DNA from: Mycobacterium sp. 1245111.1
GTDB taxonomy: Bacteria; Actinomycetota; Actinomycetes; Mycobacteriales; Mycobacteriaceae
Reading direction: 5' to 3'
DNA length: 64,000 nucleotides
Assembly (NCBI RefSeq): GCF_001673405.1
Contig: NZ_LZLV01000012.1
Location: forward strand, 37,182 to 101,181
The translations under genes were made by a program, and so were the position numbers. The notes under the pieces were generated by a model, which made no database searches, was not told where the DNA came from, and saw nothing but the letters and a program-made list of their open reading frames with translations. Each line of letters starts with the position of its first letter. Position 1 is the first letter of the stretch. Of the stretch, positions 38,861 through 53,355 are shown piece by piece.

Positions 38861-39040
38861 GCAATTAGCGTACGGCGTGACGCAGCTCGCGGCGCGCAGA
38901 GCAGCGGCCATTTTGCAGAAGACGAAATACGTTCGGCGGCAATCTCGTTACCCTGGGTAATTACGACATTGCCGACAAGATCCGCGGGTCGGGTCGAGCT
39001 GGGCGTCCAGACGTCGGGTGACAACGTAGACTTTTCTGGT

Positions 39041-39111
39041 CGAGAGGCGTTGCAACGGTTCCGGGTCAAAGCCGGTAGCCGCCACGCTCGGCAGAGTCAA
39101 GGACGCCTTCC
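39041..39111 (+). promoter_or_regulatory. SAH riboswitch candidate in the metH leader
   Basis: The leader carries CGAG (39041-39044) that can pair with CTCG (39087-39090) as P1, then AGGCGT and TGCAACGG, which match the SAH (ahcY-motif) aptamer consensus, and CCACGCTCGG on the 3' side. AGGCGT (39045-39050) pairs with ACGCCT (39103-39108) as the pseudoknot P4. A second possible pairing, CCTTCC (39106-39111) with GGAAGG (39117-39122), covers the ribosome binding site of metH, so P4 and the RBS-masking stem share bases 39106-39108. SAH binding would then free the RBS. Aptamer naming is by eye; see the finding. Confidence 0.75.
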
Positions 39112-39129
39112 GTTATGGAAGGACTGCAT

Positions 39130-42873
<3,744 letters not shown>

Positions 42874-42881
42874 GCACCAAA

Positions 42882-44321
42882 TTGGTTGAGCCGCACGAGG
42901 ACCTGCCCGTCGATCCTCGCGCCGCGCGGGCCGCGTTCCGATCGGCCGTCCGGTACGCATCGGTGGCCGCGATCGGCGGACTGCTGTTCGGCTTCGACAT
43001 CTCGACGACCAACCGTGCGGTCAAGGCGCTGCAGGTCACCTTTGGAATCGGCAATGGGATCCTGGGCTTCGCCGCGGCCTCGGCCGTGCTGGGTGCCGCG
43101 CTCGGTGCGGTGTTCGCCGGCCGGATCGGCGACCGGTTGGGTCGCCTGTCGATGATGAAGCTCTCGGCGGCTTCGTTTTTCGTATGCGGCCTCGGTGCCG
43201 GGCTGGCGACCAACATCTGGATGTTCATCGCCTTCCACCTCGTCGGCGGTATCGGCATCGGCTTCTCGTCGGTCGCGGCCCCGGCCTACATCGCCGAAGT
43301 CTCACCTCCGCGCTTCCGCGGTCGACTCGGCTCGCTGCAACAGCTCGCTATCGTGTGCGGCCTGTTCGGAGCGATGGCGTTGACGTGGGTGCCATTTCAC
43401 CTCGCGGGCGGTGCGAGCAAGCCACTCTGGCTGGGCCTGGCGGCATGGCGGTTTACCTACCTCAGCGAGTTGCTCTTGGCGTTGGTGTACTTCGCACTGC
43501 TGCTCACCATTCCCGAGTCGCCGCGCTATCTGGTTGCCCGGCAACGTGTTCCGCAGGCCCGTCGGGTGCTGTCCACGCTGCTGAGTGAACGCGACGCCCA
43601 GCACACCATCGCCCGGATCGCCGAGACCCTCGATCAAGAGAAGCCGCAGTCGTGGCGCGATCTGCGTAAACCGACCGGCGGGCTGTACGGCATCGTCTGG
43701 GTCGGCCTGGGGCTGGCCGTCTTTCAGCAGTTCGTCGGCATCAACGTGATCTTCAACTACTCCGATTTGCTCTGGGAGACAGTGGGGTTCGGCGAAAAGT
43801 CGTCGTTCACCATCGGACTGGTGACCACCGGGGTCAATGTGCTGATTACGTTGGTGGCGATCGCGCTGATCGACCGGCTCGGTCGCAGACCGCTGCTGCT
43901 GGCGGGATCGGCAGGCATGTCGCTGATGCTGATCACGATGACGGTCGTTTTCGCCGGCGCCTCCGTCCGCAACGGTCAGCCGCAACTCGACGGGGCGTCC
44001 GGGATCGTCGCGCTGGTGGCGGCCGACCTGTTCGTGGTCGCGTTCGCCGTGTCCTGGGGGCCGGTGTTGTGGGTGCTGCTGGGCGAGATGTTCCCCAACC
44101 GGATCCGTTCGGCGGCGCTGGGTCTGGCATCGGGTGTGCAGTGGATGGCCAACTGGACCATCGCGGTGACGTTCCCGGCGCTGCGTCACACGCTCGTCGC
44201 CGCCTACTGCTTCTATGCGCTGTGCGCGGTGCTGTCGCTGGTTTTCGTCTGGCGATGGGTGCGCGAAACCAACGGGGTGTCGTTGGAGGACATGCCCGAC
44301 GACGCGGTCGCGACGCATTAG
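42882..44321 (+). CDS. MFS sugar-porter family transporter
   Basis: This roughly 479-residue 12-helix transporter is of the sugar porter family. Signatures: RIGDRLGRLSMMK in loop 2-3, PESPRYLVA at the end of helix 6, GRRPLLLAGSAGMSL in the second half, and QQFVGINVIFNYSDLLW (the QxxGxNxxxYY-type motif of helix 7). No ATG lies upstream of the first helix. TTG at 42882 is the best start but is weakly supported. It follows metH by eight bases. The sugar is unknown. Confidence 0.88.
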   Translation: MVEPHEDLPVDPRAARAAFRSAVRYASVAAIGGLLFGFDISTTNRAVKALQVTFGIGNGILGFAAASAVLGAALGAVFAGRIGDRLGRLSMMKLSAASFFVCGLGAGLATNIWMFIAFHLVGGIGIGFSSVAAPAYIAEVSPPRFRGRLGSLQQLAIVCGLFGAMALTWVPFHLAGGASKPLWLGLAAWRFTYLSELLLALVYFALLLTIPESPRYLVARQRVPQARRVLSTLLSERDAQHTIARIAETLDQEKPQSWRDLRKPTGGLYGIVWVGLGLAVFQQFVGINVIFNYSDLLWETVGFGEKSSFTIGLVTTGVNVLITLVAIALIDRLGRRPLLLAGSAGMSLMLITMTVVFAGASVRNGQPQLDGASGIVALVAADLFVVAFAVSWGPVLWVLLGEMFPNRIRSAALGLASGVQWMANWTIAVTFPALRHTLVAAYCFYALCAVLSLVFVWRWVRETNGVSLEDMPDDAVATH

Positions 44322-44356
44322 TGACCCGAAACCGCCGTGACTTTGCTTAGTCGCCC

Positions 44357-44638
44357 ATGAAACAATCGCTGGCCGTGAAGACCTTCGAGGATTTGTTCGC
44401 CGAACTCGGTGAACGCGCCCGCACCCGCCCGCCCGGCAGCGGCACCGTCGCCGCGCTGGACAGCGGCGTGCATACCCTCGGCAAGAAGATCCTCGAAGAG
44501 GCCGGCGAAGTGTGGCTGGCCGCCGAGCACGAGTCCGACGACGCGCTGGCCGAGGAGATCAGCCAGTTGCTGTATTGGGCCCAGGTGCTGATGATCGCCC
44601 GCGGGCTCACGCTCGACGACGTGTACCGGAAGCTGTAG
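44357..44638 (+). CDS. hisE: Phosphoribosyl-ATP pyrophosphatase
   Basis: This 93-residue HisE catalyses the second step of histidine synthesis (PR-ATP to PR-AMP plus PPi). The all-helical MazG-like fold shows the metal-binding [14 protein letters not shown] and a second acidic helix ([19 protein letters not shown]). It is a stand-alone HisE, as is usual in mycobacteria (Rv2122c). It ends directly before hisG, so the two are one operon. Confidence 0.95.
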   Translation: MKQSLAVKTFEDLFAELGERARTRPPGSGTVAALDSGVHTLGKKILEEAGEVWLAAEHESDDALAEEISQLLYWAQVLMIARGLTLDDVYRKL

Positions 44639-45532
44639 ATGACACCGCACAGCCGCAACGGGTCCGCCAATCTCCGTGTCGCGGTTCCCAACAAGGGGGC
44701 GCTGAGCGAGTCGGCCGTCGAGATCCTGTCCGAGGCCGGCTACCGGCGTCGCACCGATCCCAAAGACCTGACCGTGATCGACCCGCACAACCACGTCGAG
44801 TTCTTCTTTCTGCGCCCCAAGGACATCGCCATTTACGTGGGCTCCGGTGAGCTCGACTTCGGCATCACCGGAAGGGACTTGGCCCGTGAGTCTCGCGCAC
44901 CCGTGCACGAACGTCTCGCGCTGGGCTTCGGCTCGTCCACTTTCCGCTATGCCGCACCGGCCGGACGCAATTGGACTATCGACGACCTCGCGGGCCGCCG
45001 CATCGCCACGGCATACCCGAACATCGTGCGAGAAGACTTGGCGGCCCGCGGTATTGAGGCCACCGTCATCCGGCTGGACGGCGCAGTAGAGATCTCGGTA
45101 CAGCTCGGGGTGGCCGATGCGATCGCCGACGTGGTGGGCTCCGGCCGCACCCTGAACCTGCACAACCTGGTGGCCTTCGGTGAAACGCTATGCGACTCAG
45201 AGGCAGTACTCATCGAGCAGGTGAGCCCCGACGTCGCCGACGGCGGCCCGGACGCGGCGGCCCGCGACCAACTCGTGGCCCGAGTCCAGGGCGTGGTGTT
45301 CGGCCAGCAGTACCTGATGCTCGATTACGACTGTCCGCGTTCAGTTCTCGACGAAGCCACGTCGATCACACCCGGCTTGGAATCACCCACGATCGCCCCC
45401 TTGGCCGATCCCGGATGGGTGGCCGTGCGGGCGCTGGTGCCGCGTCGAGATGTCAACGCGATCATGGACGAGTTGGCGGCCATCGGGGCGAAAGCGATCT
45501 TGGCGTCGGACATCCGGTTCTGCCGGTTCTGA
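44639..45532 (+). CDS. hisG: ATP phosphoribosyltransferase (long form)
   Basis: This 297-residue HisG performs the first, feedback-inhibited step of histidine synthesis. The N-terminal [43 protein letters not shown] and the phosphoribosyl loop region [16 protein letters not shown] are present. A C-terminal regulatory domain follows ([18 protein letters not shown] onward), so it is the long HisG form that binds histidine itself. The ATG at 44639 abuts the hisE stop. It is a dozen residues longer at its N-terminus than M. tuberculosis HisG, and an internal start is possible. Confidence 0.95.
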   Translation: MTPHSRNGSANLRVAVPNKGALSESAVEILSEAGYRRRTDPKDLTVIDPHNHVEFFFLRPKDIAIYVGSGELDFGITGRDLARESRAPVHERLALGFGSSTFRYAAPAGRNWTIDDLAGRRIATAYPNIVREDLAARGIEATVIRLDGAVEISVQLGVADAIADVVGSGRTLNLHNLVAFGETLCDSEAVLIEQVSPDVADGGPDAAARDQLVARVQGVVFGQQYLMLDYDCPRSVLDEATSITPGLESPTIAPLADPGWVAVRALVPRRDVNAIMDELAAIGAKAILASDIRFCRF

Positions 45533-45611
45533 TCACGCTTGCATCGTGCCGCCGGCGTTGCTGTGTTAGCGTCCGCCTAGAGCCGCGTTTTCCAGCGCTA
45601 GGAGAGTCGCA

Positions 45612-46091
45612 ATGACCCATTTCTATGTTCTGCTGCTTGCTCTCGGAGTCGGCGTGATCGCCGGTTTACGAACCTTCACCGCGCCGGCCGTCCTTAGTTG
45701 GGCGGCCGTGCTGCATTGGATCAACCTCAACAACACCTGGGCGTCCTGGGTCGGCAACCTGATCACCGCGATCATCTTCAGCCTGCTGGCGGTCGGGGAG
45801 CTGTTCCTCGACAAGCAACCCAAGACCCCGCCCCGCACGGCGCCACCGTCATTCGTCGCCCGGCTCATCTCGGGTGGGTTCGTGGGAGCGCTCGTCGGCA
45901 CGGTATGGGCGGTCACCTACAGCGCACTCGGCGCCGGCGTGGTCGGCGCCGTGCTCGGGACGATGCTCGGATACCAGGCGCGCGCCCGGCTGTCCGGGTC
46001 GTTTGGCCGTGACCTGCCGGCGGCGCTGCTCGAGGACGTCGTCGCCGTCGGCGGTGGATTCGCGCTCGCGGCCGTCATCACCGCTCTGTGA
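45612..46091 (+). CDS. DUF4126-family membrane protein (Rv2120c-like)
   Basis: This 159-residue integral membrane protein has about four hydrophobic segments and opens MTHFYVLLLALGVGVIAGLRTFTAP. A glycine-rich part (ISGGFVGALVGTVWAV, GAGVVGAVLGTMLGYQARARL) sits in the second half. It is a DUF4126 family member, placed like M. tuberculosis Rv2120c after hisG. The start ATG follows AGGAG. Function unknown. Its end overlaps the start of the flavoprotein gene. Confidence 0.85.
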   Translation: MTHFYVLLLALGVGVIAGLRTFTAPAVLSWAAVLHWINLNNTWASWVGNLITAIIFSLLAVGELFLDKQPKTPPRTAPPSFVARLISGGFVGALVGTVWAVTYSALGAGVVGAVLGTMLGYQARARLSGSFGRDLPAALLEDVVAVGGGFALAAVITAL

Positions 46092-47458
46092 CACGGCGTT
46101 TCGACGCGATCGTCGTCGGCGCCGGCCAGGCCGGCCCCCCACTGGCCGGACGGCTGACCGCCGCCGGCCAGACCGTTGCGATGGTCGAGCGCAAGCTGTT
46201 TGGCGGCACCTGCGTCAACACCGGATGCATCCCGACCAAGACGCTGGTGGCCAGCGCCTACGCCGCGCATCTGGCCCGTCGCGGCGCCGACTTCGGCGTC
46301 AGCACCGGCCCGGTCGACGTCGACATGGCCAAAGTCAAGGCGCGCAAGGACGGCATCGTGCTCGACGACCGCAACGGCGTCGAAGGTTGGCTGGACGGCA
46401 TGGACGGTTGTACGGTCTTTCGCGGCCATGCCCGATTCGAAGACCCGCACACAGTGCGGGTCGGGGATGACACGTTGCACGCCGACCGGATTTTCCTCAA
46501 TGTCGGCGGACGCGCGGTGGTACCGGACATTCCCGGGCTGGCCGATGTCGATTACCTGACCAACGTGTCGATTCTCGAACTCGACACGGTGCCCGAACAT
46601 CTCGTCGTCGTGGGCGGCAGCTACATCGCACTCGAATTCGCCCAGATGTACCGCCGCTTCGGCGCTCACGTGACCGTCGTCGAAAAGGGCCCGCGGCTGG
46701 CCTCCCGCGAAGACCACGATGTCTCCGACACCATCCGGGAGATCCTGGAGAACGAAGGCATCGACATCGTCGTCGCCGCCGACGATATCCGGATAACCAA
46801 GCGCGTCAACGGGTTCGAACTGACTCCGCGGCCGGGCGCGGCACCGATAGCGGGCAGTCACCTCTTACTTGCGGTGGGGCGACGGCCCAACACCGATGAT
46901 CTCGGCCTGGACCGGGCGGGGGTAGCCACCGACGAGCATGGCTACATCGTCGTCGACGACCAACTGCGAACCAGCGTCGAGCACATTTGGGCGCTGGGGG
47001 ACTGCAACGGCAAGGGCGCCTTCACTCATACCTCGTACAACGATTTCGAAATCGTCGCCGCCAACCTGCTCGACAACGACCCTCGGCGGGTGAGCGATCG
47101 GATCGCCACATACGCGCTCTACATCGACCCGCCGCTCGGGCGGGCCGGGATGACCGTCGAGCAGGTGCGCGCGTCGGGCCGCCCCGCGCTGGTCGGCCAG
47201 CGGCCGATGACACGGGTCGGCCGTGCGGTGGAAAAGGGTGAGACACAAGGCTTTATGAAGGTCGTCGTCGATGCCGAGACGCAGCAGATCCTCGGGGCGG
47301 CGATCTTGGGTGTGGGCGGCGACGAGGCCATCCACGGCATCCTCGACACGATGTCGGCCAAAGCGCCCTACACGACGTTGGCCCGAACGATGCACATCCA
47401 CCCGACCGTCAGTGAGCTGATACCGACCATGCTGCAGGAGATGTCACCGCTGCAGTAG
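46088..47458 (+). CDS. MerA-like pyridine nucleotide-disulfide oxidoreductase
   Basis: This 456-residue flavoprotein is of the disulfide oxidoreductase family (mercuric reductase-like). The FAD motif VVGAGQAGPPLAG is near residue 9, the redox disulfide GGTCVNTGCIPTKTL near residue 40, the NAD(P) motif VVVGGSYIALEFAQM near 175, FAD contact WALGDCNG near 300, and the C-terminal base HIHPTVSELIPTML. No N-terminal metal-binding domain is present. The GTG start overlaps the DUF4126 stop (GTGA). The substrate is unknown, and mercury reduction is not implied. Confidence 0.85.
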   Translation: MTRRFDAIVVGAGQAGPPLAGRLTAAGQTVAMVERKLFGGTCVNTGCIPTKTLVASAYAAHLARRGADFGVSTGPVDVDMAKVKARKDGIVLDDRNGVEGWLDGMDGCTVFRGHARFEDPHTVRVGDDTLHADRIFLNVGGRAVVPDIPGLADVDYLTNVSILELDTVPEHLVVVGGSYIALEFAQMYRRFGAHVTVVEKGPRLASREDHDVSDTIREILENEGIDIVVAADDIRITKRVNGFELTPRPGAAPIAGSHLLLAVGRRPNTDDLGLDRAGVATDEHGYIVVDDQLRTSVEHIWALGDCNGKGAFTHTSYNDFEIVAANLLDNDPRRVSDRIATYALYIDPPLGRAGMTVEQVRASGRPALVGQRPMTRVGRAVEKGETQGFMKVVVDAETQQILGAAILGVGGDEAIHGILDTMSAKAPYTTLARTMHIHPTVSELIPTMLQEMSPLQ

Positions 47459-47465
47459 TCGGCGC

Positions 47466-49558
<2,093 letters not shown>

Positions 49559-49563
49559 GTCGG

Positions 49564-50103
49564 TCAGTGCCCAGGCGTCGTCGGCGACTCGGTGGCGTCG
49601 GCGCGGAACGCCAACAGCACATCTGCGGTCCGCGCGGAAAGCTGCCAACCGCCTTGGTAGGGCTTGAATTCCATCGGGAACGCGAAATGCGGGCCCTTCG
49701 GATTGGAGGAGCTGACGTCGACGTTGGCCACCACGTCGGCCGGATCGCGGTCGGACCAATTGACATCGCGCACATCGAATTTCGCCGGGGTGTAACCGCC
49801 GTTGATCAACGCGTCGGCGAATTGGTCGAACACGCCGGCGCTTTCCGGCGTGGCGCCTTCGACCAGGTTCAGCTTCTGCGCGCCTGGCACCGACTTATCG
49901 GCCAGCCGAGACAGCACGCCCGCCAGCGCCTCGGGCGGCGGCAGGGGCGCGGCCTGCGGGCCCAGCGTCGGATTCGGTGACGCGGACGCCGACGGTGGGG
50001 CGCTTGCCGGCGACCCTTGGTCCTCGTCGCTGGAACACCCGGGAAGCCCAAGCGCTGCCGCTGCTGCGGCGGTACTCAAGACTGCGGCGAGGCCCCGGCG
50101 CAT
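49564..50103 (-). CDS. lppK: Lipoprotein LppK-like
   Basis: This 179-residue secreted lipoprotein has a signal peptide of about 22 residues ending in LPGC, a good lipobox, then an Ala/Ser/Pro-rich linker. The C-terminal domain (GGYTPAKFDVRDVNWSDRD and GGWQLSARTADVLLAF) resembles the Mtb12-like protein encoded just upstream at 50114-50620 (shared pattern: the sequence ...GGW-L-S...). By position it is LppK (Rv2116). The two neighbouring genes are probably an ancient duplication. Function unknown. Confidence 0.82.
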   Translation of the reverse strand: MRRGLAAVLSTAAAAAALGLPGCSSDEDQGSPASAPPSASASPNPTLGPQAAPLPPPEALAGVLSRLADKSVPGAQKLNLVEGATPESAGVFDQFADALINGGYTPAKFDVRDVNWSDRDPADVVANVDVSSSNPKGPHFAFPMEFKPYQGGWQLSARTADVLLAFRADATESPTTPGH

Positions 50104-50113
50104 CCGGTTGCCG

Positions 50114-50620
50114 TCAGCGCGAACGCAGCGCCGAGACGAGCGTCATCGCGGAGTCGTGCGACAGCTTCCACCCGCCCTGATCGACGAACCGGAGGTACTC
50201 CGGCGTCGGCGCCAGGCGTGGGCCCGACGCGGTGAGGGTCGCAGTGGCGGCACCCGGACCGGAGGGCACGATGTTGGTGATGTTGAACGTCAGCGGCAGG
50301 CTGCCTTTTTGAGCGGCCTTCTGCAATTCGTGGTCGGCGATGCCGATCGGAACCGGGATGCCGCCCTCGACGAGATCGCCCTTCTGGGCGAACGACACGC
50401 TCGGGTCCTGGAGCGCGTTGAGGACGGTCGTGAGCTGGGCCGCGCTGGGGACATCGACCCCGGCCGGTGCGATCGGGTCCAGGGGTAGCGGGGCGCCGAA
50501 AACGACCGGCTGAACGCTCGGCGACACAGCGGTGACGGGTGCAATACAGGTCACACCCGCGGCGGCGGCACCGATGGCGGCCATCGCCGCCATGCCTGTG
50601 GCTAGGGTTTTCACTGTCAC
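50114..50620 (-). CDS. Mtb12-like secreted low-molecular-weight antigen
   Basis: This 168-residue secreted protein resembles Mtb12/CFP-2 (Rv2376c), the same length. A signal peptide (MAAMAAIGAAAAGV) is followed by a conserved QPVVFGAPLPLDP segment, then DVPSAAQLTTVLNALQDPSVSFAQKGDLVEGGI and a C-terminal GGWKLSHDSAMTLV. The start GTG at 50620 is supported by GAGAGGACC upstream; GTG at 50614 is an alternative. It lies 10 bases from lppK on the same strand. It diverges from mpa. Confidence 0.85.
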   Translation of the reverse strand: MTVKTLATGMAAMAAIGAAAAGVTCIAPVTAVSPSVQPVVFGAPLPLDPIAPAGVDVPSAAQLTTVLNALQDPSVSFAQKGDLVEGGIPVPIGIADHELQKAAQKGSLPLTFNITNIVPSGPGAATATLTASGPRLAPTPEYLRFVDQGGWKLSHDSAMTLVSALRSR

Positions 50621-50766
50621 GAAGGTCCTCTCGGTAAAGCCGACTAAACAAGATGTTAACGCTGTTGCCAGTGTGCCCCATTTCGAGTTCCCGCATGAAA
50701 CGGAAATCGCCGGTAGCGTTGAGGTATCCACCGCACCACCGTGCCGGGGCGGGAAAGGAGCGCACG

Positions 50767-52593
50767 ATGGGTGAATTTGACCGTGAACCGTTCGGTAGCC
50801 CGCGCGAACCGGATCTCACCAACGAGGACGCCGCCGAGTTGGAAGAGCTTCGTCGCGAGGCCTCGATTCTGCGCGAGCAGCTCGACAGTGCCGCGGGATC
50901 GCAGGGCGCTGGACGGAGTCCACGCGATATTCACCAGCTAGAGGCGCGGATCGATTCGTTGGCGTCACGCAATTCCAAGCTGATGGAAACCCTCAAGGAA
51001 GCCCGTCAGCAGCTGCTGGCGCTGCGCGAAGAGGTCGACCGTCTTGGACAGCCGCCCAGCGGCTACGGCGTGCTGTTGTCGACGCACGAAGACGACACGA
51101 TCGACGTCTTCACCTCGGGGCGCAAGATGCGACTGACGTGCTCACCGAACATCGATGTGAGCTCGCTGCGCAAAGGTCAGACAGTTCGCCTCAACGAGGC
51201 GCTAACTGTCGTCGAGGCCGGCCTGTACGAATCCGTCGGCGAGATTTCAACTTTGCGCGAGGTGTTGGCCGACGGTCACCGCGCGCTGGTGGTCGGCCAC
51301 GCCGACGAAGAGCGCATCGTGTGGCTGGCCGAGCCGTTGGTCGCCGAGGACCTGCCGGAGGGCCACCCCGACGCGCTCAACGACGACACCCGGCCGCGCC
51401 GGCTGCGTCCCGGTGACTCGCTTCTCGTCGACACCAAGGCGGGTTACGCGTTCGAGCGGATCCCCAAGGCCGAGGTCGAGGACCTGGTGCTGGAAGAGGT
51501 TCCCGACGTCACCTACAACGACATCGGCGGACTGGGCCGCCAGATCGAGCAGATTCGCGACGCGGTCGAGCTGCCGTTCCTGCACAAGGAGCTCTACCGC
51601 GAGTACGCGTTGCGTCCACCCAAGGGTGTGCTGCTCTACGGTCCACCCGGATGCGGAAAGACGTTGATTGCCAAGGCCGTTGCCAACTCGCTGGCCAAGA
51701 AGATGGCGGAGGTCCGCGGCGACGACGCGCGCGAGGCCAAGTCGTACTTCCTCAACATCAAGGGCCCCGAGCTGCTGAACAAGTTCGTCGGCGAGACCGA
51801 GCGCCACATCCGGCTGATCTTCCAGCGCGCCCGCGAGAAGGCGTCGGAGGGCACGCCGGTGATCGTGTTCTTCGACGAGATGGACTCGATCTTCCGCACC
51901 CGCGGCACCGGGGTTTCCTCCGATGTGGAGACCACCGTCGTCCCGCAGTTGCTCAGCGAGATCGACGGTGTCGAGGGTCTGGAGAACGTCATCGTGATCG
52001 GCGCCTCCAACCGTGAGGACATGATCGACCCCGCGATCCTTCGGCCCGGCCGTCTGGACGTGAAGATCAAAATCGAGCGCCCGGACGCCGAATCGGCGCA
52101 GGACATCTTCTCGAAGTACCTGACCGACGAATTGCCGGTCAACGCCGACGATCTCGCCGAGTTCGGGGGCGACCGCTCGCTGTGCATCAAGGCGATGATC
52201 GAAAAGGTCGTCGACCGGATGTACGCCGAAATCGACGACAACCGGTTCCTGGAAGTCACCTACGCCAACGGTGACAAAGAGGTCATGTACTTCAAGGACT
52301 TCAACTCCGGCGCGATGATTCAGAACGTCGTCGACCGCGCGAAGAAGAACGCGATCAAGGCGGTGTTGGAGAGCGGTCAAAAGGGTCTGCGCATCCAGCA
52401 CCTGCTCGACTCGATCGTCGACGAGTTCGCCGAGAACGAAGACCTGCCCAACACCACCAACCCCGATGACTGGGCACGGATTTCGGGCAAGAAGGGCGAG
52501 CGGATCGTCTACATCCGCACGCTGGTCACCGGCAAGAGCTCGAGCGCTTCGCGGGCGATCGACACCGAGTCGAACCTCGGCCAATACCTGTAG
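50767..52593 (+). CDS. mpa: Proteasomal ATPase Mpa/ARC
   Basis: This 608-residue hexameric AAA ATPase captures pupylated proteins and threads them into the proteasome. The N-terminal coiled coil ([19 protein letters not shown]) binds Pup, then two OB domains follow. Walker [11 protein letters not shown] and Walker [11 protein letters not shown] are at about residues 297-304 and 370-378. The C-terminus ends QYL, with the penultimate Tyr needed for docking on the 20S core. The start ATG at 50767 follows GAAAGGAG. It is the Rv2115c equivalent, divergent from the Mtb12-like gene and convergent with the next gene. Confidence 0.97.
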   Translation: MGEFDREPFGSPREPDLTNEDAAELEELRREASILREQLDSAAGSQGAGRSPRDIHQLEARIDSLASRNSKLMETLKEARQQLLALREEVDRLGQPPSGYGVLLSTHEDDTIDVFTSGRKMRLTCSPNIDVSSLRKGQTVRLNEALTVVEAGLYESVGEISTLREVLADGHRALVVGHADEERIVWLAEPLVAEDLPEGHPDALNDDTRPRRLRPGDSLLVDTKAGYAFERIPKAEVEDLVLEEVPDVTYNDIGGLGRQIEQIRDAVELPFLHKELYREYALRPPKGVLLYGPPGCGKTLIAKAVANSLAKKMAEVRGDDAREAKSYFLNIKGPELLNKFVGETERHIRLIFQRAREKASEGTPVIVFFDEMDSIFRTRGTGVSSDVETTVVPQLLSEIDGVEGLENVIVIGASNREDMIDPAILRPGRLDVKIKIERPDAESAQDIFSKYLTDELPVNADDLAEFGGDRSLCIKAMIEKVVDRMYAEIDDNRFLEVTYANGDKEVMYFKDFNSGAMIQNVVDRAKKNAIKAVLESGQKGLRIQHLLDSIVDEFAENEDLPNTTNPDDWARISGKKGERIVYIRTLVTGKSSSASRAIDTESNLGQYL

Positions 52594-52596
52594 AAC

Positions 52597-53244
52597 TCAG
52601 CCGGCCAGCAGCGAATAACTGTTGGTCAGGTCGTCCTGAAGAACCTGTGCGGCGTGCGTGGTTGTGTCGATGCGCAACGGACTGGTCAGGGTGCGGGTCT
52701 GGTAAGTCCAGCCCTCGGGGAGATTGAGTCGCTCGCCGAGGCGGGCCAGGTCGGCCCGGGCCAAGTTGGGATCGACGATCTGGCTCCAGGTCTGCATCAC
52801 CCATCGCCGTAACGCGGGGTCGTGCAATTCATAGACCTCTTCGCCCACGTCGTAGGTGAAGGCCGTGTGCCGGTGGACCTGGTTGGCGGTGTAGGGCGCC
52901 GGGTTCATCCCCGACAGCAACGTCTGTGCCTGCAGCGCCATCTCGATGCCGCCGAAATTCTTGACGATCCGCGGTCCCCGAGACACCTTCTCCAGCTCGT
53001 TCATCAGCCAGTACCGCGGCCCGTTGAGTAACGCTGCGGCAGCGCCGTTTTCGGCTGCGATCTGCTTGGCGTCGAGCGCAGCCCACAGGTCGGCGGGCAA
53101 ATCGTTGAGTCCGAAGCTGTTGTAGACGGCCGCTTGCGGTCCAGCCTCGCCCGGCGTCACGAGAAGGACTTCGCCGTAGCGCTTTCCGGACAGCCCGGTG
53201 ATGGGTTCGGCAGACACCAGGGTGAAGGTAATGACTTGGATCAC
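52597..53244 (-). CDS. Conserved hypothetical protein (Rv2114-like)
   Basis: This soluble protein of about 215 residues begins near VIQVITFTLVSAEPITGLSGKRYGEVLLV and continues with YWLMNELEKVSRGPRIVKNFGGIEM and HRHTAFTYDVGEEVYELHDPALRRWVMQTW. No domain I recognise. It is placed between mpa and dop as M. tuberculosis Rv2114 is. The start GTG at 53244 is a best guess among several; a longer frame to 53361 exists. It may take part in the Pup system, but only position suggests it. Confidence 0.7.
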   Translation of the reverse strand: MIQVITFTLVSAEPITGLSGKRYGEVLLVTPGEAGPQAAVYNSFGLNDLPADLWAALDAKQIAAENGAAAALLNGPRYWLMNELEKVSRGPRIVKNFGGIEMALQAQTLLSGMNPAPYTANQVHRHTAFTYDVGEEVYELHDPALRRWVMQTWSQIVDPNLARADLARLGERLNLPEGWTYQTRTLTSPLRIDTTTHAAQVLQDDLTNSYSLLAG

Positions 53245-53355
53245 CTGCGTCAATGGGACGGCCGCGGTTGTCCGGGCCGGGTCGACCTCGCCGCTATACG
53301 GTCGGGCGTCGCCCCGCTTCGCGGGCCGCATCGTCGTCGCGCCTAAGCTCGGGTG

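Noticed and set aside
38861..39129. Cobalamin riboswitch upstream of metH
   Set aside because: No B12 box is visible, and the leader instead matches the SAH aptamer with a complementary pseudoknot.
51247..52584. 445-codon minus-strand frame across mpa
   Set aside because: Mpa is unmistakable on the plus strand. The antisense product is Asp/Val/Leu-rich with no motif.
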